64,000 nucleotides of DNA from Cesiribacteraceae bacterium YIM B00369 (GTDB taxonomy: Bacteria; Bacteroidota; Bacteroidia; Cytophagales; Cyclobacteriaceae), in assembly GCA_017948555.1 (NCBI GenBank), contig JAFMYY010000006.1, forward strand, positions 62,001 through 126,000, given 5' to 3'. Below are positions 41,777 to 51,630 of this stretch, piece after piece. A model generated the notes under the pieces. It saw only the letters and a list, made by a program, of their open reading frames with translations, had not been told where the DNA came from and did not search any database. Numbering within the stretch: the stretch's first letter is position 1; each line of letters begins with the position of its first letter. Position numbers and translations under genes: made by a program.

Positions 41777-43009
41777 ATGGAATTACAGGATAATGTGTAC
41801 ACCATCCAGGGGCTGAAGGTGCTGGATATTTGCGAAGAGTTTGGAACTCCTTTGTATTTATATGATGCTGATAAGATTATCAGCCAGATAAATAAGCTGC
41901 ATAAAGCTTTTGAAGGAATAAATGTAAAGCTTAAATATGCCGCTAAATCGCTTACTAATATCAATATCCTTAAACTTATGCGTAAGCAGGGAGTGGGATT
42001 GGATGTGGTATCTATTCAGGAAGCACGTATAGGAATAAAGGCCGGTTTTGAGCCGAAAGATATTATGTACACACCAAACTGTGTTTCTTTTGAGGAAATT
42101 CAGATGGCCGTGGAACTGGGTGTAACCATCAATATCGATAATATCAGTATTTTAGAGCAGTTTGGTCATGTATACCATAATACTGTGCCTTGCTGCATCC
42201 GCCTCAACCCGCATATTATGGCGGGTGGCAACACTAAAATATCAACCGGACATATCGATTCTAAATTCGGTATCTCTGTTTTACAAATGCGGCACCTGCT
42301 GCGGGTGGTGGAAACCAATAATATTAACGTAGTTGGCCTGCACATCCACACTGGCTCCGATATACTCGATGCTGAGGTTTTCCTTCGTGGTGCCCAGATT
42401 GTTTTTGATGCTGCCAGAGAATTTAAGGACCTTCAGTTCCTTGACTTTGGCAGTGGCTTTAAAGTTCCATACCGCCAGGATGATCCTACAACGGACCTGA
42501 ACCAGGTTGGCAGCGGACTGAAAGATGCAGTGCAGAATTTTTGCAAGGAATACGGAAGAGATCTGGAGATTTGGTTTGAGCCTGGTAAATATCTTGTAAG
42601 TGAGGCAGGTTACCTCCTGGTGAAAACCAATGTGATTAAAACCACACCAGCCACCGTATTTGCAGGAGTGGATTCCGGTATGAATCACCTGATCCGCCCT
42701 ATGATGTATGAGGCTTACCATGATATGTTCAACCTCTCTAACCCCGGCGGAACGAGCAGGGTTTATACAGTGGTAGGCTATATATGTGAAACCGATACAC
42801 TTGGCTCAGACAGGAAATTGCATGAGCTCAGGGAGGGAGATATTATAGCAATTAAAAATGCCGGGGCTTATGGTTACAGCATGTCTAATAACTACAACAG
42901 CCGTTTCAGGCCTGCCGAAGTACTGGTTATTAACGGAGAAGCAAAACTTATCCGCAAGCGCGAAAACCTGGAGGACATTCTCAGGAACCAGGTAGAAATT
43001 GATATTTAG
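41777..43009 (+). CDS. lysA: Diaminopimelate decarboxylase
   Basis: LysA decarboxylates meso-diaminopimelate to lysine, the last step of lysine synthesis, using PLP. The 410-residue product has the PLP lysine Lys57 in KLKYAAKSLTN. Further motifs are VVGLHIHTGSDI, FLDFGSGFKVPY, WFEPGKYLVSEAG and the specificity segment VVGYICETDTLG with the substrate-binding cysteine. AGAYGYSMSNNYNSR at the C-terminus is diagnostic for DAP decarboxylase rather than ornithine or arginine enzymes. The frame extends to 41738, but the ATG at 41777 matches homologs. Confidence 0.95.
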   Translation: MELQDNVYTIQGLKVLDICEEFGTPLYLYDADKIISQINKLHKAFEGINVKLKYAAKSLTNINILKLMRKQGVGLDVVSIQEARIGIKAGFEPKDIMYTPNCVSFEEIQMAVELGVTINIDNISILEQFGHVYHNTVPCCIRLNPHIMAGGNTKISTGHIDSKFGISVLQMRHLLRVVETNNINVVGLHIHTGSDILDAEVFLRGAQIVFDAAREFKDLQFLDFGSGFKVPYRQDDPTTDLNQVGSGLKDAVQNFCKEYGRDLEIWFEPGKYLVSEAGYLLVKTNVIKTTPATVFAGVDSGMNHLIRPMMYEAYHDMFNLSNPGGTSRVYTVVGYICETDTLGSDRKLHELREGDIIAIKNAGAYGYSMSNNYNSRFRPAEVLVINGEAKLIRKRENLEDILRNQVEIDI

Positions 43010-43032
43010 ATTAACAAGAAGATAAAAAGCAG

Positions 43033-43059
43033 AAAAAGAGCCTTATTGGGCTCTTTTTT
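43033..43059 (+). terminator. Terminator after lysA
   Basis: AAAGAGCC (43035-43042) pairs with GGCTCTTT (43049-43056) across a 6-base loop, followed by T. Confidence 0.8.
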
Positions 43060-43098
43060 GCTTCCAGCGGCATGTTTTCCTTTCCCTGAAGTTCCCTG

Positions 43099-43635
43099 TT
43101 ACTTATCGTTTTTGGGCAGGCCTTTTATTTTGTCGTAGTCAGCCTCCTCCTTTATGCTGTTATGGTCTTCGCCACTGGGGTACTGCTTGGTAATTTCATA
43201 AGAACCTTCATTTTCAGGATGCCGCTCACCGGCATTTTCTCCGCTTTTATGCCAGTCGTGTAATGGTTCTGCTTCCTTAGTCCCCGATCCCTGCTTCCAT
43301 ACATTTTCATAACCGTAGTAGGAAAAAATCCGGAAGAGTTCCTCTTCCATGCCGCCCTGCAGTAAACTTCTGTCCACAGGAGGCGCGTCCTGTATAGTTT
43401 GAGAATCAATTTCAATCATTGCCTGCTTTGTGTTTGAATTGATTCTTAATGCCTGAAAAGGTAAGGCAATATAGTCTTTATTGAATTTTCCGTTTGTAGA
43501 TATTATTGCAACTACTGCCCTCCCCTGGCTCGATGAAAAAATAATATCATCGATTTTACCATAATCATTGCCCAGAGAGTCAACTACTGTTTGTCCTATA
43601 ATTTCGCTGGTTCCAGCATAATATAATTGTTCCAT
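43099..43635 (-). CDS. PRC-barrel domain protein
   Basis: This 178-residue protein has an N-terminal PRC-barrel domain (about residues 7-75, IIGQTVVDSLGNDYGKIDDIIFSSSQGRAVVAII). A linker and a disordered, charged C-terminal half (HDWHKSGENAGERHPENEGS and onward) follow. PRC barrels occur in photosynthetic H subunits, in RimM and in many stress-related proteins; stand-alone bacterial versions of this length are often stress-induced. No binding partner is visible, and it is flanked by terminators, so it is probably monocistronic. Confidence 0.85.
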   Translation of the reverse strand: MEQLYYAGTSEIIGQTVVDSLGNDYGKIDDIIFSSSQGRAVVAIISTNGKFNKDYIALPFQALRINSNTKQAMIEIDSQTIQDAPPVDRSLLQGGMEEELFRIFSYYGYENVWKQGSGTKEAEPLHDWHKSGENAGERHPENEGSYEITKQYPSGEDHNSIKEEADYDKIKGLPKNDK

Positions 43636-43702
43636 AGCTTATTTAGTTTTCTGTATAATTGGAACGTCTGAAGCGGAGAAAGGTTTTTTTTGAAAAGTGC
43701 AT

Positions 43703-43740
43703 TAAAAAAGCCCGTCTGTTTCAGAAGGACGGGCTTTTTT
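43703..43740 (-). terminator. Terminator after the phoH-like gene
   Basis: AAAAAAGCCCGTC (43704-43716) pairs with GACGGGCTTTTTT (43728-43740). On the minus strand it follows the PIN-PhoH gene by about 90 bases. Confidence 0.85.
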
Positions 43741-43831
43741 AATGTGGAGTAGCATTTGAGTATCTGTCGGAATTCAGACAGGAAACCCGGGCAGTAGATT
43801 AAGTAATAAGTAAGCGGTAAGTGGCAAAAGA

Positions 43832-45190
43832 CTAAAGCAGTTCATTTGCCAGGTTAGCCAGCTCTGACCGCTCTCCTTTTTCCAGCGTAATATGAGCATA
43901 CAAAGGGTGGTTTTTAAGCTTATCGATCAGGTAGGAGAGGCCGTTACTCTGGGTGTCCAGGTAAGGAGTATCGATCTGGTACACATCTCCTGTAAAAACA
44001 ATTTTTGTATTATCACCTGCACGGGTAATAATAGTTTTTATTTCGTGGGGAGTTAAGTTTTGCGCCTCATCCACAATAAAGAATATGTTGCTCAGGCTGC
44101 GCCCGCGTATATAGGCAAGAGGTGTAATAACCAGCTTTTCCTTTTCCACCATTTCTGTAATGCGGCTGTAATCTTTATCAGCTTCATTAAACTGGCCTTG
44201 TATAAACTTCAGGTTATCCCACAGGGGCTCCATATAGGGGTTAAGCTTAGATTTAACATCGCCGGGCAGGTAACCAATATCTTTATTGCTCAGGGGAACA
44301 ATAGGGCGGGCAAGGTAAACCTGGCGGAAATCGCGCCTCTGCTCCAGTGCACCGGCCAGTGCCAGCAGGGTTTTGCCTGTACCGGCTACTCCCTGCAGGG
44401 TAACCAGTTTTATATTTGGGTTAAGAATGGCATGAATAGCAAAGGTTTGTTCTGCATTACGGGGTTTAATGCCATAAACAGATAATTTCTCAACCTTCTC
44501 TAATAAATCGCTGGCCGGGTTGTAGTAAGCAAGTGCCGAATTTTTCGGGCTTTTAAGAATATAATAGCTGTTATCGACCGGTTTTGCTTTTTTTAATGCT
44601 TCTTTTGGGTCGCAGGAGCCTGATTCATATAGCTTATTGATTGTTTCTGCATTTACCCTGCTCAGCTCATTCTTTCCCTTAAAAAGAGTCTGAACATTTT
44701 TTATTTTTCCTGTTTCATAATCTTCGGCAGGGAGGTTCAGCGATTTTGCCTTCAGGCGCAGGTTAATATCTTTAGTTACCAGTATTACTTTACGGCCTGT
44801 TTTGTGCTTGTTTTCCTCCTCCTGTAGTTTCAGGGCTGCATTCAGGATGCGGTGGTCCGGCTTTTCCTCATCAAAAATCCTTTGGGCATCCAGCTTACTG
44901 TCTGACTCCATCAGTACTTTAAACTTCCCTTTCTTATCGTTTTTGCTGTCAATTGGAATCCAGGTATGCAGCATATGGCTGTCGGATAGCTGGTCGAGCA
45001 TCCGGATAAACTCTCTTGCCTCAAAGTTTTTAGTCTCATTGCCCTTTTTGAACTGATCCAGCTCTTCCAGCACTGTAATAGGAATTGCCACATCATGTTC
45101 CTCAAAATTCATAAATGCATTATGGGCATAAATAATAACTGAGGTGTCCAGTACAAATATTTTTTTGCTGCTCTTCTCTTCAGATGTCAT
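43832..45190 (-). CDS. PIN domain-PhoH family ATPase
   Basis: This 452-residue protein combines an N-terminal PIN nuclease domain (about 10-155) with a PhoH-type ATPase. The PIN domain has IFVLDTSVIIYAH with the first metal aspartate, ITVLEELDQFK, and ILVTKDINLRLKAKSLN. The ATPase covers about 235-452, with Walker A TLQGVAGTGKTLLALAG and Walker B NIFFIVDEAQNLTPHEIKTIITR, followed by FTGDVYQID. This PIN-PhoH architecture (YlaK, PhoH2) is linked to RNA unwinding and cleavage. It is not the short PhoH found beside ybeY. The gene stands alone. Confidence 0.93.
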   Translation of the reverse strand: MTSEEKSSKKIFVLDTSVIIYAHNAFMNFEEHDVAIPITVLEELDQFKKGNETKNFEAREFIRMLDQLSDSHMLHTWIPIDSKNDKKGKFKVLMESDSKLDAQRIFDEEKPDHRILNAALKLQEEENKHKTGRKVILVTKDINLRLKAKSLNLPAEDYETGKIKNVQTLFKGKNELSRVNAETINKLYESGSCDPKEALKKAKPVDNSYYILKSPKNSALAYYNPASDLLEKVEKLSVYGIKPRNAEQTFAIHAILNPNIKLVTLQGVAGTGKTLLALAGALEQRRDFRQVYLARPIVPLSNKDIGYLPGDVKSKLNPYMEPLWDNLKFIQGQFNEADKDYSRITEMVEKEKLVITPLAYIRGRSLSNIFFIVDEAQNLTPHEIKTIITRAGDNTKIVFTGDVYQIDTPYLDTQSNGLSYLIDKLKNHPLYAHITLEKGERSELANLANELL

Positions 45191-45352
45191 AAAAAATAAG
45201 CGGGTTACAAAAAGTTAAAAATAATTGAACTCAGCCTTACCTGTTTTTTTTATCATCCGGAAGAATGGCAGGCCAGGCTTACCGGCTTCAGCAACAGGTA
45301 AAGGGTTAAGAGGAAATGTGGAAATATAAGTTTTCAGACAGATCCCACAGGT

Positions 45353-48300
45353 TCAATCTAGTACAAAATTACTTTTCTCCAGTTCTTTCCGGAGTAATTT
45401 TTTCAGGCTTTCCATTTCGGCCAGATAATCGGAGGCCAGCAGATTTATATCGGAAAAATCCGGATTTTCCTTATGAAGAAGTATATGCAGCTCACTTCCA
45501 ATGTTTTGCATCCGTTCCTGTTTCAGCATGGCTACTGAAGGTTTCATTTTATGTAAAATCCTCCTTAATTCCATTATATCCTGCTTTTTCAGGCTTCTGC
45601 CGGTTTCTTCACCAAGGATTGTAAACTGATCGATGTACAATCGTAAAACCTCCTGTAGAAAAGAGGCATCGTCGCCTGCCAGTTGGGCAATTCCACTTAA
45701 GTCTAATACCGTAGATGGAATCTGTTGTTTTGGTTCCTCTGAGTGTAACATCTGATGTAGGTTAGGTATATCTTTCTTAAAAGGGCAGTATTGATTTAAT
45801 TTTGCCAGCAGGTCATCCGGTTTAAATGGCTTAAAGATCATGTCATTCATGCCGGCAGCCAGAATTTTATGTTCAATTCCGCCTGAACCTTCTGCTGTAA
45901 TTGCAATTATAGGTATTTTGCTGTAATCGCGTTCTTTGAGTCTCCTGAGCTGGCGGGTGGCGGTATAGCCATCCATTACAGGCATCTGTAAATCCATCAG
46001 GATAAGCGTAAACTGTGTTTCTGTTGCTTTTTGTATGGCTTCTTCCCCATCATAGGCAACACTAAAAGGAATGTTCCAGTTCTTCAGGAACTTCCCTGCC
46101 ACTGCTTGGTTAATTTTGTTGTCTTCCACCAAAAGCACATTTAACTGTTTCAGGTCCGCTTCGGATTCCCTGGCCGGAACCTGAGTCAGGAATTCAAGAT
46201 CTTTTGGCTGGGGAATCTGATAGGTGAGAGAAACAGTGAAGCAGGCACCTTTTCCATAGGTGCTTTTAACACTTATCTGGCCTCCCTGTAATTCCACTAA
46301 CTGTTTGGTAATAGCAAGGCCCAGGCCTGTTCCGCCCACGCCCTGGCCTGAGCTGAGGCTTCCCTGTTCAAACTTTTCAAAGATCAGGTCCAGTTTATCT
46401 TCCGGTATACCCATGCCTGTGTCTTCTACCTGTATTTGCAGGGTGCAGTAATTATTTTCCTTTTGCTTTGAAGAGATGCTCAGGCTGACAGTTCCATGGC
46501 TTGTAAACTTAACTGCATTGCTTAACAGGTTTGCCAATATCTGGATCAGCCTTATGGAATCTCCTTTCAAAGAATCAGGAACCTGCTCGTCCATGAAAAC
46601 CTTAAACTGAACTCCCTTGTCTTCTGCCTGGCTCTGGAATGATTGCCGGAGGCTGTTAATTATATCCCGGAAGTTAAATACAATTTTCTCAATTTTTACT
46701 TTTCCTGCTTCTATTTTAGAAAGGTCCAGTATGTCGTTAATGAGGTTTAGAAGATTTTCTGCGGAGAATTTGAGAATATTCAGGTCCTCAAGCTGATCTT
46801 CGCGTGGCTCGTTCTGCAGCATGTGATGCGTTAAGCCTATTACCGCATTCAGGGGCGTGCGAAGTTCGTGACTTACTGTGGAGAGGAAGTTTTCTTTTAT
46901 TTCAACAGAGCGCTCGGCTTTTTCTTTAACAATCCTTAATTGTTGTTCGTAAGCTTTTATTTTACTGAGGTCGGTATAAACTGATACGAATTTAATATGC
47001 TTTCCATCCTTGTTAAAAACCGGGTTAATGGTAAGCTGGACCCAGCTGTCCTTACCGTTTTTATTGCAGATGAGAATTTCGTCGTTAAAGCTCTTTGCTT
47101 CGCGCAGGCTGTTATTAAGGGTATTAAGGGTAAGTAAATCTGTTTTTTCGGTAACCAGAAATTCTTTGGGGAAGCGGTCCTTGATTTCAGAAAGCTTAAA
47201 GCCGGTATTTCGCTCAAAAGCTTCGTTTACCCACTCTACGCGGTGCTTCCTGTCAGAAATCATAACAGCATTGTCTGTTTTACTGGCGACTAAAGAAAGA
47301 TTTGCCAAAAGCTCCTCATTTTTCTTCCGTTCCGAAATATTATTACCCATAATGATAATACCGAAGGTCTGGTTGTCAGTATCTTTTACAGGGCTTATAT
47401 ACAGTTCCGTCCAGGTTTCCTGAAGGGTGTTGCCCATCAGGTTGTGCTCCAGCAGTGTTTTATGTCCCTCCAGTGCACGTTTAAAAGCTGGCTCTAAAGC
47501 CTGGCGGGTGGCAGGCAATAAATAATTTAAAATGCTCTGGCCCTTTTTCAGTTTCGTATCTTTCCATTCTTCAATGCGTTGGGCGGTTTTATCGTTAAAT
47601 GCAAGTATGTTATACTGGGTGTCCAGAATGCAAATGCCAAAGCGGTTGTCGTTGAAGGCTGCTTTAAAAAAAGCTTCAGACTGTGCCAGTGCTTTCTGGC
47701 TGAGCTTTATTTCAGTTACGTCCTGTACTGCAACCAAAACTTTGCTGCGGTTGCCTTTTTCATCCCTTACCAGGCCGGCATTGGCTTTAAGGTACTTTGT
47801 ATTTCCCCTGCTGCTGACAATGCGGTATTCCAGCGAAAACTGTTTGTTGCCTGAAACAGCCTTAAGTATGGTTTCTTCTACCAGATTTTTGTCGCCGGGG
47901 TGTACAAATGAAAGGTGTTGCTGCAGGTACTGAGTTCCTTCCGGAGAACATTCCAGAATTTCCCTGAAGCCGGTGGAACAGGTAATTTCACCGGTGCTTA
48001 CATTAATTTCATAAAACCCGGTGTGGGCAATTTTTTCGGCCTGTTCCAGCCTGGCAGCATTCTCCAAAGCTTCCTGTAAGGCTTTTTTTCTAAACGAAAT
48101 ATCCGTAGCCGAACCTTCAAAAAGGAGGGCGGATGTATTTTCATCGCGGCGGACTGAGCAGTTGACCTGCACCCATAACTTTGAACCGTCCTTTCTCCCT
48201 ATCTCCGATTCAATCCCTTCCATGAACCCCTGGTCATTAACTTTTCTGCTGATTTCATCGAGCAGACGCCTGGAAAGGAAAACTGCTTTTTTGTCGGTAA

Positions 48301-49114
48301 TAAGTTCTGCCGGAGTGGAGTAGCCCAGGAGGTCTGCAAAATAATCGTTTACATAAGTAAAGCCATTATTTTTCTCGTACCGGAAAATGCCCTGGTGCAT
48401 ATTCCGGTTAATTGAATTAAGGGTATGCTCTGTCATTCGCAGCATTTTATTACTGCTTTTTAACTCAGCAGACTGCATTTCCATCCGTTCAATGCTCTGA
48501 ATATCCTTTATTTTTAACTCAAGAACAGTGCGGCTGAGTACGAAAAATACAACCAGAAAGAAGGAATGGGTAACAAGATGGTAATAGAAAATGTCAGGCT
48601 CCCTGAAAACCAGGTAAAGGGCGAGGATGAAAGCAAGATTGCCACCCCCTATGAAAAGCAGGGTTTTTCGGGCAGGCCAGTAGAAGCATACCATTACGGC
48701 ACAGCTTACCAGCAGGAAAACAGATACCCCTGAAATGAGGCTGAAAGTAAATACAGATATGCCTGAGGCATGTAATAAAACAGTTAAAACGAAAGCGTTT
48801 ACCAGTGCATTCTTATATTTTCCATGTTTTTCTGTTTTCAAACGTGCTGCTGCTGCCCGGAAAAGAAGCATGAAAACCGCCAGGGAAGTTTCAAGGAAAA
48901 TAAGAGATTTTAAATCCTGACTCTGCTTTTCAGGAACAGACAGAAAGATTATTATATCAGGGACAACCACAATAAAAAGGACTACTATGAAAACCGTTAA
49001 TGAAATTTTCTGAACCCTGTCCAGGTTAATTTCAGTAAAGCGTTCACTGGCCCTGAAATACTCATGGTCATCGAAATATTCAAACCCTTCCCTTGCAAAC
49101 AGTGTTTTTAACAT
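45353..49114 (-). CDS. Membrane-bound hybrid sensor histidine kinase with four PAS domains, receiver and Hpt
   Basis: This 1253-residue protein holds a complete phosphorelay. The N-terminal membrane domain has about six or seven segments (residues 36-198). Four PAS domains follow (about 232-345, 360-470, 480-600 and 605-720). HisKA has His749 in STVSHELRTPLNAV. HATPase has NLLSNAVKF, DTGMGIP and GGTGLGLAI (about 855-965). The receiver has LLVEDNKINQ and Asp1041 in LILMDLQMPVMDGY. The C-terminal Hpt domain has His1188 in ILHKMKPS. No response regulator or target gene is adjacent, so the input and output are unknown. It is the largest gene in the window. Confidence 0.95.
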   Translation of the reverse strand: MLKTLFAREGFEYFDDHEYFRASERFTEINLDRVQKISLTVFIVVLFIVVVPDIIIFLSVPEKQSQDLKSLIFLETSLAVFMLLFRAAAARLKTEKHGKYKNALVNAFVLTVLLHASGISVFTFSLISGVSVFLLVSCAVMVCFYWPARKTLLFIGGGNLAFILALYLVFREPDIFYYHLVTHSFFLVVFFVLSRTVLELKIKDIQSIERMEMQSAELKSSNKMLRMTEHTLNSINRNMHQGIFRYEKNNGFTYVNDYFADLLGYSTPAELITDKKAVFLSRRLLDEISRKVNDQGFMEGIESEIGRKDGSKLWVQVNCSVRRDENTSALLFEGSATDISFRKKALQEALENAARLEQAEKIAHTGFYEINVSTGEITCSTGFREILECSPEGTQYLQQHLSFVHPGDKNLVEETILKAVSGNKQFSLEYRIVSSRGNTKYLKANAGLVRDEKGNRSKVLVAVQDVTEIKLSQKALAQSEAFFKAAFNDNRFGICILDTQYNILAFNDKTAQRIEEWKDTKLKKGQSILNYLLPATRQALEPAFKRALEGHKTLLEHNLMGNTLQETWTELYISPVKDTDNQTFGIIIMGNNISERKKNEELLANLSLVASKTDNAVMISDRKHRVEWVNEAFERNTGFKLSEIKDRFPKEFLVTEKTDLLTLNTLNNSLREAKSFNDEILICNKNGKDSWVQLTINPVFNKDGKHIKFVSVYTDLSKIKAYEQQLRIVKEKAERSVEIKENFLSTVSHELRTPLNAVIGLTHHMLQNEPREDQLEDLNILKFSAENLLNLINDILDLSKIEAGKVKIEKIVFNFRDIINSLRQSFQSQAEDKGVQFKVFMDEQVPDSLKGDSIRLIQILANLLSNAVKFTSHGTVSLSISSKQKENNYCTLQIQVEDTGMGIPEDKLDLIFEKFEQGSLSSGQGVGGTGLGLAITKQLVELQGGQISVKSTYGKGACFTVSLTYQIPQPKDLEFLTQVPARESEADLKQLNVLLVEDNKINQAVAGKFLKNWNIPFSVAYDGEEAIQKATETQFTLILMDLQMPVMDGYTATRQLRRLKERDYSKIPIIAITAEGSGGIEHKILAAGMNDMIFKPFKPDDLLAKLNQYCPFKKDIPNLHQMLHSEEPKQQIPSTVLDLSGIAQLAGDDASFLQEVLRLYIDQFTILGEETGRSLKKQDIMELRRILHKMKPSVAMLKQERMQNIGSELHILLHKENPDFSDINLLASDYLAEMESLKKLLRKELEKSNFVLD

Positions 49115-49285
49115 GCAGGCCTCTGTCTTTCTATCTTTATAAAATTTTTAGTAAATGTACTACACCAGTAGCCATGTTTTAGTTAAATTTTTTAAATTAT
49201 AAAATCCATGTAGGGTTTTGGCGATTTTGTGAATTTTAAAAAGATAGTTGTTCCTGATGAAGGAGCTGAAGGTATTTGTTACTTC

Positions 49286-49993
49286 TTATGTGAACGATTC
49301 TTTTATAGAAAACTTATCTCCATTCTCTGCAGGAATTATCCGGAGAACGTTCCCTAATACCAGTAACACCAATGTCCGGGAGGCCTGGTAGCGGTTTATG
49401 CCGGCAAGTTTTGCGAATTCAGGAACAGTAATAGCCGGGTGCTGGTGGAGGTATTGGATTAGTTTCTGCTCTTTGTCACCCCATACGAATTGTATGTCTT
49501 TAGGGGTTTGTTGCCTGCGTAATATTTCACGCAGTTCGCGGCTTGCCTGAATGCTCCTGTCGCCCACCCTGAAATAAGTTTTCTTCTGCTGAGCCTTTTT
49601 TTTTGATGCTTCTTTCCGTGGAGAGGTACTCTTAGTTGCTGTTGCAGGTAATTCCGGCTCCAGAACAAAATGCGGTTTCCTGCTGCTTTCGTGAATGTAA
49701 TACCGGATAATAGTTTTTTTGTCGGAAAGGGCAATATATTCTTTGTCGTACACAATGGCAGGCCTGCATTGTTTTACGATTGCTTTTTCCAGTACATAAT
49801 CCTCTTCGTCAGGGTATTTAAGCCCGCTGAGGTTGCCGTCGTCGTTTACTCCGATAAGCAGGTTGCCGCCCCGGGCATTGGCAAAGGCTACGATCTCTTT
49901 TACTATTTTTTCAGGGTGAGCCACTTTTCTTTTAAATTCCAGTGTGGTGTGCTCACCTTCTTTCACTAATAACTGCAGCTCTCTTACTGTCAT
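49286..49993 (-). CDS. AlbA_2 (Schlafen-type) putative DNA-binding protein
   Basis: This 235-residue protein has an N-terminal AlbA_2/SLFN domain (about residues 5-130, EGEHTTLEFKRKVAHPEKIVKEIVAFANARGGNLLIGVNDDGNLSGL). A Lys/Ser-rich linker (about 118-140), FRVGDRSIQASRELREIL, and a C-terminal winged-helix-like segment (LIQYLHQHPAITVPEFAKLAGINRYQASRTLVLLVLGNVLRI) follow. Stand-alone members are presumed nucleic-acid-binding regulators. It lies just downstream of the AAA-VWA pair on the same strand, separated from it by a terminator. Confidence 0.85.
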   Translation of the reverse strand: MTVRELQLLVKEGEHTTLEFKRKVAHPEKIVKEIVAFANARGGNLLIGVNDDGNLSGLKYPDEEDYVLEKAIVKQCRPAIVYDKEYIALSDKKTIIRYYIHESSRKPHFVLEPELPATATKSTSPRKEASKKKAQQKKTYFRVGDRSIQASRELREILRRQQTPKDIQFVWGDKEQKLIQYLHQHPAITVPEFAKLAGINRYQASRTLVLLVLGNVLRIIPAENGDKFSIKESFT

Positions 49994-50011
49994 AGCCTGT
50001 ATAGCAAGGGA

Positions 50012-50042
50012 AAATAAAGGCAGCTAAAAAAAGCTGCCTTTA
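50012..50042 (-). terminator. Terminator of the AAA-VWA operon
   Basis: TAAAGGCAGCT (50015-50025) pairs perfectly with AGCTGCCTTTA (50032-50042). On the minus strand the hairpin is followed by TTTATTTT. Confidence 0.75.
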
Positions 50043-50085
50043 TAAATTATAATAATATGTTCAGGGGGCGGGAGGCAGGGGATTT

Positions 50086-51627
50086 CTAATAATCCTCTTC
50101 CCCGTCTCCAAAGTCCGATAAACCGGGCATGGAGAACATACTGCTGAGCAGGTCGCCAAAATGAGTGCCGGATGATAATTGCTTCTTGCTGAGCATGCTG
50201 AATTCTGCCAGCCCGTGAAGCAGGAATTCCATCAGGAAGAATTGTTCCTCCCCGCCGGCTGCAGGCTGGTTTTTCTTCACAATATCCTCTAAGCCTGGTA
50301 TGCCTGAAAGTATTTTCTGGTATTCCTGATTAGGGGCATCATTTAAAATATCGACGGAATTTCCTTCGCCGAACCAGTCGGTAATGCTTTTGTAAGGAGT
50401 TTCTTTTTTGCTCTTTTCCTTGCCGGCCTCCTTATTATTAGGTTTAGGGTCGGGAAAATAATTTACAAACTGGCTGCGTATGGCTTTTCCAAGCAGGTTT
50501 TGCGCTACAATACCAGCACCTTCCTGTTCCCCTTCGTAAACGAGCTCAATTTTACCGGTAATGGCAGGAATTACACCTACCAGGTCCGAAACCCGGATGT
50601 AGGTGTGCTTATCGCCGTTAATGAGTGTCCGGCGCTCCGCAGCACTGAGCAGGTTTTCGTAAGCTGAAATTGTTAAACGGGCCGATACACCACTTTTAGC
50701 ATCCACATACTCACTCTTGCGGGCTTCAAAAGCAATTTGCTCTATCAGATCTTTAATAGTTTCGTTTACCTCAATTTTTTCCTTTTGAGCAGGGGTAACA
50801 GCTGCCTCCTGCTGGGTAATGCTTTTGCCTATGGAAATGCTGCGCGGGTAGTGGGTAATAATCTGGCTGTCGATCCTGTCCTTGAGCGGAGTTACAATGC
50901 TGCCCCTGTTGGTATAATCTTCAGGGTTTGCTGTAAACACAAACTGGATATCCAGTGGCAGGCGAAGCTTAAAGCCACGGATCTGGATGTCGCCTTCCTG
51001 TAATATGTTAAAAAGAGCAACCTGTATACGTGGCTGCAAATCCGGTAACTCATTAATTACGAAAATACAGCGGTGGGAGCGGGGAATTAATCCATAGTGG
51101 ATTACCCGTTCATCGGAATAAGGCAGTTTTAATGTTGCAGCTTTAATCGGGTCCACATCGCCAATAAGGTCGGCTACGGTTACATCCGGAGTGGCTAATT
51201 TTTCGGTATATCTTTCATTGCGGTGCAGCCATGCTACAGGAGTATCATCGCCTTTCTCTGAAATAGTTTCCAGGCCGTAGCGGCTCAGGGGCGCGAGAGG
51301 GTCGTCCAGCAAATCGGCTCCTGCTATGTAAGGAATGTACTCATCGAGCAGGTAAATCATTTGCCTGGCCATACGGGTTTTTGCCTGGCCGCGCAGGCCA
51401 AGCAGGTTTATATTATGCCGTGAGAGGATGGCCCGCTCCATATCCGGAATTACGGTTTCCTCATAGCCAAGTATTCCTTCAAAAATCTTTTCTTTGTTCT
51501 GCAGCTTTTCAATAAGGTTTTCGCGGAGTTCTTCTTTTATGCTGCGGCTTTTATAGCCGGCAGCTTTAAGCTCACCCAGTGTACTTATTTTGACCAGCTG
51601 TTCTGCAGAAAGTTTAGAGTATTGCAT
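50086..51627 (-). CDS. MoxR/magnesium-chelatase-type AAA+ ATPase
   Basis: This 513-residue AAA+ protein resembles the ChlI/BchI subunit of magnesium chelatase. Walker A is GLRGQAKT (residues 77-84) and the Walker B region is CIFVINELPDLQPRIQVALFNILQEGDIQIRGF, where the usual acidic pair is seen as Asn-Glu. The sensor segment is LDIQFVFTANPEDYTNRGSIVTPLKDRIDSQI. A helical lid domain and a C-terminal extension (from about residue 395) follow. No porphyrin pathway gene is nearby; with the adjacent VWA gene (3 bases away) it forms an AAA-VWA pair of the MoxR kind, typically a chaperone or remodelling machine. Its client is unknown. Confidence 0.9.
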   Translation of the reverse strand: MQYSKLSAEQLVKISTLGELKAAGYKSRSIKEELRENLIEKLQNKEKIFEGILGYEETVIPDMERAILSRHNINLLGLRGQAKTRMARQMIYLLDEYIPYIAGADLLDDPLAPLSRYGLETISEKGDDTPVAWLHRNERYTEKLATPDVTVADLIGDVDPIKAATLKLPYSDERVIHYGLIPRSHRCIFVINELPDLQPRIQVALFNILQEGDIQIRGFKLRLPLDIQFVFTANPEDYTNRGSIVTPLKDRIDSQIITHYPRSISIGKSITQQEAAVTPAQKEKIEVNETIKDLIEQIAFEARKSEYVDAKSGVSARLTISAYENLLSAAERRTLINGDKHTYIRVSDLVGVIPAITGKIELVYEGEQEGAGIVAQNLLGKAIRSQFVNYFPDPKPNNKEAGKEKSKKETPYKSITDWFGEGNSVDILNDAPNQEYQKILSGIPGLEDIVKKNQPAAGGEEQFFLMEFLLHGLAEFSMLSKKQLSSGTHFGDLLSSMFSMPGLSDFGDGEEDY

Positions 51628-51630
51628 GTT

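Noticed and set aside
45236-45304. Inverted CCTTACCTGTT / AACAGGTAAAGG pair downstream of the hybrid kinase as a terminator
   Set aside because: The arms are 47 bases apart and on the minus strand the hairpin is followed by A rather than T, so it would not terminate the kinase transcript.
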